From assembly GCF_000003195.3 (NCBI RefSeq), contig NC_012876.2, positions 48,913,276 to 48,977,275 on the forward strand: a stretch of 64,000 bases of DNA. The letters are read 5' to 3'. This document shows positions 34,701 to 46,836 of this stretch, piece by piece (position 1 is the stretch's first letter; the number at the start of each line of letters is the position of its first letter). A program made the translations under genes and the position numbers. The stretch comes from Sorghum bicolor (lineage: Eukaryota; Streptophyta; Magnoliopsida; Poales; Poaceae). The notes beneath the pieces were generated by a model. It had not been told where the DNA came from. It saw only the letters and a program-made list of their open reading frames with translations, and made no database searches.

Positions 34701-35305
34701 TGTCGGACCACCCATGGCGAGCTTTCAGCATGAGCATCTGGAGGTTAAAACGCAACACCGTCAAATGCTTTGGACAACCCTCATACAGGGGATCAATTGC
34801 TGCCTGCTTCATCTCTTTGAAATTCTCCAACCACTTCGGATTTCCAAACAGAACATCATCTTGATCCATACGGTTAGCAACATTTAAAAAAAATCTCCAC
34901 ATCTTCGGGCCCCAAGACAACATCACCCGGCTCATCATCATCACCGCCACCATCTCCAATCAGATCATGGAGGCACGCCAATGCAGATGGTTGTCGTCCC
35001 CCAACATTCACCGTTGACGAGTTACCTCTGCCAGATGCACCTGTCACACTTGGATCTGCTTCTTCACCGTGATACTTCCAGATGGTGTAGTCCTTGACGA
35101 AGCCATGTCGGATCAAGTGAGACTGCACCACGTTATCTTCCTGTACAAGATTGTTCTTACAGCTATTGCATGGACAAATGATGCGCTCACGACCCAAAGA
35201 CACACGGTGCTTTTTCACAGCGGCAACAAACTTTCTCACATGTCCTAGAAAAGCTAAATCGTTACTGACCCTCGGTATCTTATACATCCACTCTTCCCTA
35301 TCCAT
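31797..35305 (-). pseudogene. CACTA gene 1: decayed TNP2-type transposase
   Basis: Order on the minus strand: transposase-associated domain (starts MDREEWMYKIP, with CPCNSCKN; about 35305-35050), the TNP2 transposase core (LRFNLQMLMLKARHGWSD, CPNHCILYRGKYE, FALSTDGMNLFGD; to about 33890), HTIDCMHLEKN (about 33400), a DUF4218 region (about 33125-32457) and a DUF4216 region (32450-31797). TNP2 is the catalytic transposase of CACTA elements. Breaks: an 8-base A run at 34884-34891 shifts the frame, a second shift lies near 34310, and in-frame stops sit at 33891, 33612, 33426, 33189, 33126 and 32457. Some stops could lie in introns I did not resolve, but the number argues for a dead gene. The last domain block is intact over 217 codons. 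Confidence 0.85.
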
Positions 35306-35639
35306 AGCTGCGACCACCAAGCACACACAAAGGGAGGAAAACAAATAAAGATATATGAAAACATGTGAGTAGCCCTAATCTAGTTTTATTTCTCTCCTCC
35401 ATTTGGATCTAGAGATAAAACATTTGGATCTAGATCTAGATCTAGCAAACCACCTAAATAATGCAAAGGGGAAAATGAGAGTTAGAGAGTAAGAAATCCA
35501 CCTCTTGCAATGCCCCCCTTCACCAAATAAAAGGGCAAAAAGATTTCCCCTCTAAGATATTAAATATTAGGGTTTTGAGGTCAAAACCCTAATAAATGAA
35601 GAAGGAGCCACGGGGAAGAAGAAGGGGCCGGGCTGTTGC
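35306..35639 (-). promoter_or_regulatory. Probable 5' leader of CACTA gene 1
   Basis: On the minus strand it includes a pyrimidine-rich CCTTCTTCTTCCCC stretch and an AGGGTTTTGACCTC block, typical of plant leaders, plus a short GATCTA repeat near 35428-35447. No clear TATA box was identified. Confidence 0.4.
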
Positions 35640-35973
35640 TTTTACAGGCACAACCTTACTTGTGGCGGGGAATTTAAAGAAACCGCCACCGTGGCGGTCG
35701 CTGTGAAAGCAGCAGCCACGATTAATGCATTAACCGTGATGGTTCGCTTAAGCAGCCCGTCATGGTTAAAAGATTTACCGAGGCGGTTTCCCTAAAGCAA
35801 CCGCCACGGTTAATATATTAACCGAGGCGGTTTCCTTACGACAACTGTCACGGTTAACGACAGATTAACCGTGGTGGTTTGCTTACAGTGACCGCCACGG
35901 TTAAAGAATTATCCGTAACGGTCGCTCGGTGGCCCAATACAAAATGTCTCCTAAAATTTCTTCTGTAGTAGTG
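35640..35973 (-). promoter_or_regulatory. Right terminal and subterminal motif cluster of the CACTA element
   Basis: At least ten variants of the TTAACCGTGGCGG motif in both orientations lie between about 35655 and 35925. A motif-free spacer follows, then the 13-bp terminal repeat ending in GTAGTAGTG. The motifs are more diverged than at the left end (CGAGGCGG, CGTGATGG). Confidence 0.85.
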
Positions 35974-38900
35974 TATTCAATTTTTTTTCATTTTAAGTAA
36001 TTTAGTTTGACATTTGACCATGTTTGAGCAAAATCCATCTTGGATTTTAAACACATGTACCTAGGATTGGATAAAATTTATGCAAATGGAAAATGGACAA
36101 TGTATCAAATGTAGATCTTGATGATCTCTAACAACTTTGTGTTCAAAACTATTTCATTTGAAGTCATGAAATGGGTCATGTGACCAAGTTTGAAGCACTC
36201 AATTTTGAATTTTGAAAGAATTCATAGCCACGCACCGGTTTTTGGAACCCTAGAGGCTCTCGACTTGAAAAGTCATGAAAACCAATATTGTTCCACTCAT
36301 CAAGATCTACATTTAATATGCAGACCATTCTTGCATTTGACAAAGTGTTGGGAAGGTGCAGTTGAAAATCCACAATTCTCACATATAGTTTCATATAGTT
36401 TATGTGAGATTCAAGATTTGGTGAGTATTGTTTTCTTAAACTTTCTCAAATGGAAAAATGGTCTATATAAAAAGTTTGCATCGTGATGATCTCTAACAAA
36501 TTGGTATTCAAATGTTTTTCATTTTAAGTAATTTAGTTTGACATTTGACCAAGTTTGAGCAAAACCCGTCTTGGATTTTAAACACATGTGCCTAGGATTA
36601 GCTAAAATTTATCCAAATGGAAAATGGACAATGTATCAATTCTAGATCTTGATGATCTCTAACAACTTTGTGTTCAAAATTGTTTCATTTGAAGTCATCA
36701 AATGGGTCATGTGACCAAGTTTGAAGCACTCAATTTTGAATTTTGAAAGAATTCATAGCCACACACTGGTTTTCGGAACCCTAGAGGCTCTCGACTTGAA
36801 AAGTCATGCAAACCAATATTGTTCCACTCATCAAGATCTACATTTAATATACAGACCATTCTTGCATTTGACAAAGTGTTGGGAAGGTGTAGTTGAAAAT
36901 CCACAATTCTCACATATAGTTTCATATAGTTTATGTGAGATTCAAGATTTGGTGAGTATTGTTTTCTTAAACTTTCTCAAATGGAAAAATGGTCTATATA
37001 AAAAGTTTGGATCGTGATGATCTCTAACAACTTGGTATTGAAATGTTTTTTCATTTTAAGTAATTTAGTTTGTCTTTTGACTAAGTTTTACCAAAACCCG
37101 TCTGGATTTTAAACACATGTGCATAGGATTGGCTAAAATTTATCCAAATGGAAATATGGACAATGTATTAAATGTAGATATTGATGACATCTAAGAACTT
37201 TGTATTCAAAATTGTTTCATTTGAAGTGATCAAATTGGTCATGTGACCAAGTTTGAAGCACCCAATTTTGAATTTTGAAAGAATTCATAGCCACACACCT
37301 GTTTTCGGAACGCTAGAGTGTGTTGACTTGAAAAGTCAAGAATACCAATATTGTTCCACTCATCAATATCTACATTTAATATATAGACCATTTTTGCATT
37401 TGTCAAAGTGTTGGTGAGGTCTAGTTGAAAATCTGCAATTCTCACTTATAGTTTCATATAGTTTATGTGAGATTCAAGATTTAGTGAGTAGTGTTTACTT
37501 AAACTTTCTTAAATTGAGAAATGGTCTATATAAAAAGTTTCGATCTTGATGATCTCTAACAACATGGTATTCAAATGTTTTTTCATCCTAAGTAATTTAG
37601 TGTGTCATTCGACCAAGTTTGACCGAAACTCGTCTTGGATTTTAAACACAGGTGCCTAGGATTGGCTAAAATTTATCCAAATGGAAAAATGGACAACGTA
37701 TCAAATGTAGATCTTGATGATCTCTAACAACTTTGTATTCAAAATTGTTTCATTTGAAGTCGTCAAATGGGTCATTTGACCAAGTTTGAAGTACTCAATT
37801 TAGAATTTTGAAATAATTCATAGCCACGCACCGGTTTCGGAACCCTAGAGGGTCTCGACTGAAAAAGTCATGAATACCAATATTGCTCCACTCATCAAGA
37901 TCTACATTTAATATATAGACCATTTTGCATTTGCAAAGTGTTGGGAACATGTAGTTGAAAATGCACAATTCTCACATATAGTTTCATATAGTTTATGTGA
38001 GATTCAAGATTTGGTGAGTATTGTTTTCTTAAACTTTCTCAAACGGAAAAATGGACTATATAAAAAGTTTGGATCATGATGATCTCTAACAAGTTGGTTT
38101 TCAAATGTTTTTTCATTTTAAGTAATTTAGTTTGACATTTGACAAAGTTTGAGCAAAACCCGTCTTGGATTTTAAACACATGTGCCTAGGATTGACTAAA
38201 ATTTATCCAAATGGAAAATGGACAATGTATCAAATGTAGATCTTGATGATCTCTACCAACTTTGTGTTCAAAATTGTTTCATTTGAAGTCATCAAATGGG
38301 TCATGTGACCAAGTTTGAAACACTCAATTTTGAATTTTAAAAGAATTCATAGCCACGCAACGGTTTGCGGAACCCTAGAGGGTCTCGACTTGAAAAGTCA
38401 TGAATACCAATATTTTTCCACTCATCAAGATCTACATTTAATATACAGACCATTTTTGCATTTGACAATGTGTTGGGAAGGTGTAGTTGAAAATCCTTAG
38501 TTCTCACATATAGTTTCATATAGTTTATGTGAGATTCAAGATTTGGTGATTATTGTTTTCTTAAACTTTCTCAAATGGAAAAATGGTCTATATAAAAAGT
38601 TAGGATCTTGATGATCTCTAACAACTTGGTATTCAATTTTTTTTTCATTATAAGTTATTAAGTTTGTCATTTGACCAAGTTTGACCAAAACCTGTCTTGG
38701 ATTTTAAATACATGTGCCTAGGATTGACTAAAATTTATCCAAATGGAAAAATGGACAATGTATCGAATGTAGATCTTGATTAGCTCTAACAACTTTGTGT
38801 TCAAAACTTTTTCATTTGAAGTCATCAAATGGGTCATTTGACCAAGTTTGAAGCACTCAATTTTGAATTTTGAAAGAATTCATAGCCACACACCGGTTTC

Positions 38901-39203
38901 CATAACCCTAGATGGTCTCAACTGGAAAAGTCATGAATACCAATATTGTTCCACTCATCAAGATCTACATTTAATATACAAACCATTTTTGCATTTGACA
39001 AAGTGTTGGGAAGGTGTAGTTGAAAATCCAAAATTCTCACATATAGTTTCATATAGTTTATGTGAGATTCAAGATTTGGTGAGTATTGTTTTCTTAAACT
39101 TTCTCAAATGGAAAAATGGTCTATATAAAAAGTTTAGATCTTGATGATCTCTAACAACTTGGTATTCAAATGTTTTTCATTTTAAGTAATTTAGTTTGTC
39201 ATT
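35974..39203 (+). repeat. Satellite array, block 3
   Basis: The landmark TTTGAAGCACTCAATTTT (or a one-base variant) recurs at 36189, 36720, 37252, 37785, 38314 and 38847, steps 529-533 bp. With the CACTA element removed, the step across it is 530 bp. Units near 37250-38300 are more diverged than those of block 1. The block ends at TCATT, duplicated by element D. Confidence 0.95.
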
Positions 39204-41690
39204 TGTAATACCCGATTTTAAGGACAAAATCAGATACGCACCATATGTGAGTTTTAGAAATCAAATCCCACATATAGCTACAAAGAAGGGGTAATATCAA
39301 AAGACAATGCATAAATTATATAACGTACATAATAAATCAGAGATAACCTTAGGCAGCAAACAACAGAAAATAACTCCAACTTCGGGTATTAACTCCACTC
39401 TACAGGATCCAACAGACTGGTTGATCACAAGGCTAACACTCCTCCTGATGTATGGGGGAAATAGCAAGAGTGAGTCCATGTCGAACTCCACAAGTATAGC
39501 AACTAGATTGTATAGCTCCCACATCCTCATGATCAATGTGACATAAATAATGTAAAGCATTAAATAATTAATAATGAGCATATTTAACACACAGGAATCA
39601 TCATCGTCGCAGCAAGAATCCCCAAGGCCGCTCCTGACCGTGAGCTCGGCTAGTATACTAGTTTTTAACCCTCTGCAGAGGTTGCACATCTTTACCAATG
39701 AGTCATGATTTACCCTTTCCCCCGAGGTTGCTAATCTCTTAACCCCCTTCCTAGGGAGGTCGGCAGGGATCACTATGAAGTCTTTCAAAGGTTCGTCTAA
39801 CAAGTTAGGGCCGCTTGGTTTCATTAGTCAGTCCATGTGATTCACCCGCAGGAATCCACGGTCTGCTATTCCCCAATTGCGCCACAACGGGTAACCGCTA
39901 ACGAGCTAGAAAAGTTACTCATACTTAACTAAAGCCAGAGCCATTATAGCCCTCATGGTTGCACTGTTGTCCTGGTTATCACTTACAGATAAATCTTCAA
40001 GTGGCTAAAAAGTCATTTTTATCATTTATTACTTAACATTAATCTAGTCACACGATCATGGTCACATAAATAAAATCCAAATGCTATACTTGCCTTGATC
40101 AAAGCTCTCCTGAGCCTGCTGATCTTGCTAGTTGTCCAAGGCTCTGATCTTGATCACTGAAGCACTCTTGATCACCACAAATTGCTCACCGTCTAAACTC
40201 CGATCATCAATCACACAAACAATCGAAGAAAAACATACACGGAGCAAACAAAGCTACAATTAGAACAGTACACCAATCATATAAAAACAATATGAAAAGT
40301 TTATAAAATGACTCTACGCATCGCTACGATTTCATAGACGTAAAGATCACGAAAATTGGAGTTGAAACGGAGAAGATATGAATTTTCTAAGATTTCCTAT
40401 AGATAAATAATTAATTAAATAGGATCACGAAATTAGAAAGTTTCAAACTGAGTAAATAATTTTACTAGCATGTAGCGCTCGTGATTACGAACCTAACGCA
40501 ATTTGAATGGACAAAAACGGAGTTAAAATGAGCATGTTATAAGCAAACTAAAACCAGTGGCAGAACTGTAAATAGTGAAAACGTATTTACAGCTGAACCG
40601 AGAGACAATACACTTTCAATACCTAGAAAGCGTAAACCTCGACAGCGCTTTGGACTGCGGGTTCTAAAAGAGATAAGCACAGGGGCTCTTCAACAAAATA
40701 GCCGACCGAAGGGGTATCGGCTGCTGTGATCCGTTGGATTAGGATTTGATGGCCCGGATTAGATGCAAGAGAGAGGGAAGGGAGTTTGGCCGCCGACGGT
40801 GAGGTCGGCACGGCGGCGCCATTGACGGTGGTCCAAAAGCTCACCGGAGTTGCTAGAAACGGCGATGCTGACGCCCAAAAAACAAAATAAAAACGTGGGG
40901 AGGTGGAGACGCTTACTACGAGCTCACCGGTGCCCTTAACGCGACCCGAGAGGGCTGGGAAGGAAACGGGCACGCGTGGAAAGCTTTGGCGAGATCCGCT
41001 CCTCGACGTCGGTGGCGGCTAGGGCCTCTCGGGCGCTTTAGATAAAAAAACGCGTGCGGGGCAGGGCTAGGGGCCTAAATAGTGCTCGGTTGCGCGTGTG
41101 GGCAAGAAGATCCCGTCGATTTCGGAATCAAATCGTGTCCGGTGCGGTGAAGAGCCCGGCTCGGCCACGTTGGGAAGAAGGAGACGGGAGCTGACGTGTG
41201 GGCCTCGGCCGTCAGCGGCAGGGAAGAGAGGGCCCGTCGGTCAGTCAAACGAAAAGAGAGAGGGGGGAGGCGCGCCCGTCTGTGGTTTGAGCGGGCCGGT
41301 GGCTGGGCCGCGGGGAAGGGAAGCAGGCTGCGCGCGTTCTGGGCCCGGGCGGAAGGAGAGAAAGGAGGCCAGGGGAAAAAAAGGAGTGGGCCGGGTAAAG
41401 AGAGGAGCTGGGCTGGCTGGGGTGTTTCCCTTTTTTTTTCTTTTCTATTTTATTTTCCAAAGCATTATCAAATCCATTTTAAAATCACTTTGAATTACTT
41501 TTGAACTTTAGTCAAATCACTCAGCGCAATAAAATTAATTCTCCTGCATGAATGCACAAACAAGTTGCTAAGCTCTATGATAAATTTATTTTAATGAAAA
41601 ATATTATTTTCCTATATTTCATGAGCACAAAAATACAAATTAACGTAATTTCTCCTATTTTTAAATACTTGCAAACTTTAGGGTGTTACA
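39204..41690 (-). repeat. Element D 3' LTR
   Basis: 2487 bp, collinear with the A LTR but clearly a different subfamily. The GC-rich segment (about 40600-41420) contains overlapping open frames on both strands that I do not treat as genes. Confidence 0.92.
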
Positions 41691-41708
41691 AATCTACCCC
41701 CTTAAAAT
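41691..41708 (-). promoter_or_regulatory. Polypurine tract of element D
   Basis: On the minus strand, TTTTAAGGGGGTAGATT abuts the 3' LTR, matching the tract of element A. Confidence 0.8.
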
Positions 41709-41918
41709 GAATCTCGTCCTCGAGATTCGGAAGTGACACGGATTCCAAAAGGGAGACAAGAACAAGATCTTGATATCTATTTCAACTTCACAACTTGTAT
41801 TCCAAAAGCAACACTCATGTCTCGGGATCACAACATGTGAACAAAACTTCCATAAAATGTCTATTATTCATAGCTGATTAAAATCCATCTTGACTACCAA
41901 CTTTTTGACTTATACAAC

Positions 41919-42378
41919 TGTCGACGAAAGCTAGTCGGCAGTCTACCTTGGGGTATACCCACGGCAGTAGTTTATCGGTAGACGGTGCGCGAACTACGAA
42001 CTCGATGGTGACGCAAGACACGGACAAGCTTTTTATCCAGGTTCGGCCGCCGAGTTGGCGTAATACCTACGTCCTGCGTCTGGTTGTATTGATTTGTGCT
42101 GAGAGAATATGATGTCCTAGGGGGGTCCCTTGCCCCTCCTTATATAGTCTGGAGGGCAGGGTTACAGATCTAGAAACTAATCCTAGTCGGTTACAATTGC
42201 CATAGATAATTCGATATCAATTCCTATTCTAACCGACTAGAATTCTGCTTGATCTCCACGTCTTGTTTCCTTGCGCGAAACTCCGGGCTGTCTGATCAAG
42301 CCTTGAACTCGTCTCGTAGTGGGTCAAGTTTCCTGGCTGAAGTCTCGCCGTAAGGGTATAGGGGTTTATACCCCCACA
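41919..42378 (-). repeat. Element C 3' LTR
   Basis: 460 bp. On the minus strand a TATA-like ACTATATAAGGAGG lies at about 42135-42150. Nearly identical to the 5' LTR. Confidence 0.95.
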
Positions 42379-42394
42379 GCTAGTCCCCGAGCAC
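42379..42394 (-). promoter_or_regulatory. Polypurine tract of element C
   Basis: On the minus strand, GTGCTCGGGGACTAGC precedes the 3' LTR. The core CTCGGGGACT is identical to that of element B. Confidence 0.8.
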
Positions 42395-42847
42395 CATGTA
42401 TTGTGATGCAACACACCGTCTTGAGCTTCTTCGATCAGCAAGGCTTGTCGTCTTCAATAAGTGGGAAAATCGCCCAAACAATTGCAACGGTTCCTTGACC
42501 AACTCGAGAGACAGTTGATCAACATTGACATCGAAGAAACAGGTTGTTCGAAGAATGCATGGTGCTCTAAAAAAAATTTCTTTCCTGGTGAAGTGTGCCC
42601 ACTTTACCTTTTTGAAAGGTAGAAGCATCAAAAAAGCAAGCAAATTCACCGCTAGGTGAAGTGTGCCCACTTAGTCCCCGAGCCTGGTAGTAGGTGACGT
42701 AGGCACGTGGTGCCAGGGTCAAAAGAAAATCCCCCAAAGTAGTTTTGAGACTGAGATGCATCGCTAGATGCATCGTACCGATGTAGTCCCCGAGCTTGCT
42801 GGAAGGCGAAGTATGAGCCTTGTAGCAAGGTCTAAAAAATTGAATTT

Positions 42848-43283
42848 ACCAGTCCCCGAGCATGTCATGCTCGTCTGCAATTGAAAAGACCAATCGACCA
42901 GTCCCTAAGCACTTAGTGTGCTTCTTGGAATTATATGTTGCTATACTATACGACCAGTCCCCGAGCGTCGAGTGCTCAGTGGTCGGTGCATGCTTTAAAG
43001 CTTTGAGCTGATAGACTGAGCGACCAGTCCCCGAGCGTCGAGTGCTCGGTGGTCGGTGCAGTCCTTGAAGTTCCATGCAGATAGACTGGGCAACCAGTCC
43101 CCGAGCGTCGGGTGCTCGGTGGTCGGTGCAGTCCTTGGAGTTCCGAGCTGATAGACTGGGCGACCAGTCCCCGAGCGTCGAGTGCTCGGTGGTCGGTGCA
43201 GTCCTTGAAGTTCCGAGCTGATAGACTGGGCGACCAGTCCCCGAGCGTCGAGTGCTCGGTGGTCGGTGCAGTCCCCGGATTGT
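42848..43283 (-). repeat. 70-bp tandem array repeating the polypurine-tract motif, element C
   Basis: CCAGTCCCCGAGCGTCGAG recurs at 42954, 43024, 43094, 43164 and 43234, an exact 70-bp period, with shorter diverged units at 42848 and 42898. Each unit has the complement of CTCGGGGACT and an inverted repeat CCGAGC...GCTCGG that could form a hairpin. Isolated copies of the core also occur near 42675 and 42785. The array lies between the antisense gene promoter and the polypurine tract. Confidence 0.92.
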
Positions 43284-43684
43284 TGACTCACTGGCGTATG
43301 TGTCTTCTTACTTTTGAAAAGATCTTTTCAGTTAAAGTTGACGTGACGGGGTCTCCTGACGATATGTCAGACAGATGCATGAAAAGCTGCACCTGGCAAC
43401 TGTACAACCGCTCTTTGCATGGTTTGAGAAAAGGAAACCATCAATTGGTACGAAAACTCCGCCGCCTTAATTGTCTATAATCATTGTAAACCGAAACGCC
43501 GCGTCTGCCGCATGGCCTGCCCACTTCCCGAGAATACAGGAAGTGGGAGAGGTGGGGTCGCGGGTTTATAAGGGCCTAATAGGACCTCCTGTACCGCTTC
43601 GCCTGCCATTGCCTTCAAACCTTCCGCTCTCATCTTCTCCAATCTCCTGCATCTCCCTAACTCCAGCCCACATTCGCACCTCTA
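43284..43684 (+). promoter_or_regulatory. Promoter region of the antisense gene in element C
   Basis: A TATA box GTTTATAAGG at about 43564-43573 lies 110-120 bp before the ATG at 43685, followed by a pyrimidine-rich leader (CCTTCAAACCTTCCGCTCTC). This is a normal plant core promoter layout, and it is independent of the LTR, whose promoter reads the other way. Confidence 0.6.
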
Positions 43685-46600
43685 ATGGCGAAGAGCGACT
43701 CCAGGAAGAGGGCCGAACTGATGGCCAAGGAGTGGAAGAAGTCTCGCAGCACCACAAAATCTCTTGGTGACCTCGTCGATATGGGGCTTCTGCACGGCGC
43801 AGAGCTCGGCGGCTGGAGGGCACCGGAGGGGGAGAGCTACCCCGACCCTCGCGCCGGTGAGATCGTCGTTTTTGAAGATTTCGTTAAGAGAGGCTTTGGT
43901 GTTCCTGTTCATCCTTTTCTTCAAGGTCTTCTTTTGTACTATGAGATCGGGATTTGCAATCTGCACCCGAACTCAATTCTCCTTATTTCCACCTTCATCC
44001 ACCTGTGCGAGGCCTATGTTGGCATAGAGCCGCACTTTGATCTTTTCCGGTATCTTTTCTGCTTGAGGAAGAAGGGAGCAGTTGGAGGCTCCAAGGTTGC
44101 AGGTGGAGTATACCTCAACCTTCGTGATGGGATGAAGAATCGCTACCTGCACTGCCCATGGAACACTTCCTTGACCGAATGGTACAGGAAGTGGTTCTAC
44201 ATCAGGGAGGAACCGGGCAGCTCCACGTTCTGCGACGTGGGATACATTCCCGAGAAGAGGGCGAGCTGGACCGACCGACCGGAGTTCGACGGTCTAGTGG
44301 CGGATCTCATGAAGCTGATCGACTGGTCGCGCCTAGACGGGCTTGGCGTGGTCGGCAACTTCATTTGCCGCCGGGTGATGCCCTGCCAGAAGAGGGTGCA
44401 CTCGGCGTACGAGTATGCCGGAAGCGCAGACCCGACCAGGATGCGGTCGGAGATCTTGGAGAAAGCGGAGGTACAACAGCTGTTGAACGAGCTGTTTAAC
44501 TTCGCGGATGGGGGCTTCATCCGTGGCAGTGATCGGGTGCAAGCCTTCAAGTTAGGACGACCAGCACCAAAGGTATGTAGCAGATTCTGTTTGAGCATTC
44601 GTATATCGTCTGCAGTTGACTCATCTCTGTTGCTTTTGCAGGTCGGCGATGTCGACCGGTGCACAGTGTATGTATCACTGGCACCGGGGATGGAAAATCC
44701 TGCGGGAGAGGTCCCGCCAGAGGAGGACGCTGCTCGGTGTACTCATTACACCAGCAGTGAGGAAGACCGAGCCCGCCCCGTCCCGACCTCCGAGGAGAGG
44801 GTAGCGGGGAAAAGGCCATTGCCGGCAGATCCCTTGCCGACACCGGAGCTGCCGGCAGATCTCCCGGCGGAGAGCAGCCAAGCACCGAAGCGTCGTCGGC
44901 TCGTGCGGATCGTCGACGACGACGACGACGAGGAGGCTGCGCCGTCGTTGGTCCGACGGCCTCGGAGCCGCCCAGACACTGCGCCGGTCGCCACTGATCG
45001 AGTGGCCAGCGGCGCCGCTGCCCCGCAAGTTGCCGAGACGGGGGCACAGGTGCCGACCGGCCGGGCGAGGAGGAGGTTCACCGCGACCCACCGTCGGTCA
45101 GACCTGTAAGTGTTCGACTTGCGTATTTTGGACTCATCTTTTTTTTTTAACTTTTGTTCCTGTAGTGCGGCATCGGATGTCGACCCTGGCCAAACTGCCA
45201 GCCAGGGAACGGGCGAGCCTGCCCGCGGTTCTGGGGATGCGGCCCCCCAGACCACAGAGCAGCCAACAGCTGCGGTCGCGCCTGGGAGCACCGAGGGGCT
45301 CCCAAGCGCGGCGCCGACTACAACAAGCAGCCCGACCAGGGCTGGAGAGGCTCCCCCAACTGACTCCGCAGAGAAGGGAAGATCTCCGACCGCTCCTCCT
45401 GCCGGGGGGAGTGAAGTCCCCCCGCCGCCCCGAGCAGGAGCCTCTTCGGCTGCGGGCTCCCCAGGTCTGGTCCAAGGGCCAGTAATGCCTGGGACCACCA
45501 CCGGGGGTGACGCAGCACAGGAGGAGGAAACCCGGGCGGCCTCCGATGACGAGGTGGAAGAGATCGAGGGTCGTCCCCGTGATGGCCGCCAACACGTGTA
45601 TGTGTGGCGCCAACGCGGGGATCACTTTATCGGTCATGAGGAGCTCGCCGAGACCGAAGAGGCCGCCAGGGTGGAGCGCGCGGCCAAGCGCCTTGTCGAC
45701 GAAGTCAAGGTAAGCGGCTCTTTGTACTGCTGCGCATTCTTTTGCCTTGTCTTGCATGGTCGTTATATGCTTGCTTTGTAGGACGTAATGAAAACGGCGA
45801 AGTACCGGAAACGGTGCTTTGACCAGATAGAAAGCGTCATGGCCGAGAACAAGGCCCTTGCCGCGGAGGTAGACCGGTTGCGCGCGGAGGTCGGAGAGAA
45901 GGTGGTCGAGATGAGTGCCGAAAAGGAGCGTCGTCTCGACCTCGCTCGTCGTCTGGCCGACCAGTACCGGCTGCAGGAAGGTTAGTCACACGCTCCGAGC
46001 AGCTCCGCGTACTTGTATAGTTTGCTTTGCTGACCAGTTTAGGATTCACGCAGACTTGGAGGAGGAGGTGGCGAGCCTCCAACAAGAGAAGGAGCAGCTC
46101 AGCCAACAGCTCGCCGGTGCGCTGGAGTCCGGGCGGCGAGCAGAAGAGGAATTGGGTCGAAAAGACCGGGAGCTATCTGGTAATGAGTGCCGCCTTGTTG
46201 GTTGCTGCCTGCCCCTTTATTTGTCTGGTATGCCGAAAGTAACGTTTCGTTTCGTTTGCAGTGCTCAAGGTGAACACCAAAAAGCACCTGGATGAGCTGA
46301 TCAAGGACTGGGACTCCTGGAAGGTCAACTGTTGCAGGATCTGGAAGGGAGTGTCCCCGGTCCTAGACCTGATCAGTCCCGAGCTCCCGGAGAGCCAGCC
46401 CCGCGCGCCGCAGTTGACCCCGGTCGAGAAGGCGCAACGGGCGTGGGATTGGCTCCAGCAGTTTGTGAAGGACGCCGGGGAGTTTGCCAGCGCGCACGTC
46501 CTCAGCATGGTGCGCGCCCACTACCCCCTGGTCGACTTGAGCAGGCTGGAGAAGGGGTACCCGAAGGAAGTCGGCCCACAGGAAGCGGACGAACTTCGAG

Positions 46601-46836
46601 GTAATCTGCTGGACTTGTCGTCGACAGTGATCGGCGACATCAATCTGTGCGGAACGGCCACTCCTCCAGACCAGCCGAGCTCAGATAGGTCGGCCAGGGA
46701 GTTGTCGGGCGCGTCCGTTGCGGGAGATGGGCGGTCGACGCCTGCGGTCTCGACCAGCCAGGCGCCGGTGGCCCCGACCCCTTCGTCCGGGCAGCAGGGC
46801 CAGGCGGGTGATCAGCCCGAGCAGCCAGGCCAATAA
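43685..46836 (+). CDS. Antisense spliced gene of element C (putative gypsy-type transposon domain protein)
   Basis: I infer six exons: 43685-44572, 44642-45105, 45166-45709, 45782-45980, 46054-46179, 46262-46836. All five introns (60-82 nt) start GT and end AG, and the joined exons give exactly 932 codons including TAA. Exon 1 (about 296 residues) matches the plant family described as putative gypsy type transposon (PF04195-like), for example FEDFVKRGFGVPVHPFLQGL. Exons 2-3 are disordered, with a basic nuclear-signal-like PKRRRLVRI before an Asp run and many Pro/Ser/Thr. Exons 4-5 encode a coiled coil (MAENKALAAEVDRLRAEV). Exon 6 has a Trp-containing helical part and a Pro/Gln/Ser tail. Polyadenylation signals AATAAA lie at 46832 and 46908. 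Antisense frames of this family are known in Tat elements. Their function is unknown, and regulation of or help to the element in the nucleus is conjecture. Confidence 0.8.

Larger units (their letters stand above)
17473..35973 (-). mobile_element. Element E: CACTA (En/Spm-type) DNA transposon containing nested element F
   Basis: The terminal inverted repeat CACTACTACAGAA is perfect over 13 bp at 17473-17485 and 35961-35973. A 3-bp TAT duplication (17470-17472, 35974-35976) is the CACTA hallmark. Both ends carry clustered TTAACCGTGGCGG motifs. Two genes lie on the minus strand: a TNP2-type transposase (31797-35305) and a second protein with a plant transposase domain and a Ulp1-like protease (18057-29945). 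Both have several stops or frameshifts, so this copy is not autonomous now. Without F it is about 10.3 kb. Confidence 0.93.

Noticed and set aside
41098..41504. GC-rich frames in the D LTRs (also 57981-58241)
   Set aside because: Same reason: LTR leader composition; no family features, and lengths differ between the LTRs.
42848..43283. CRISPR-like look of the regular 70-bp repeats
   Set aside because: Units are contiguous without unique spacers, lie inside an LTR element in a plant genome, and no cas gene is present.
44197..45757. Long minus-strand frames opposite the antisense gene of C
   Set aside because: They are shadows of GC-rich exons on the plus strand. They show no family motif and the plus-strand exons join precisely.
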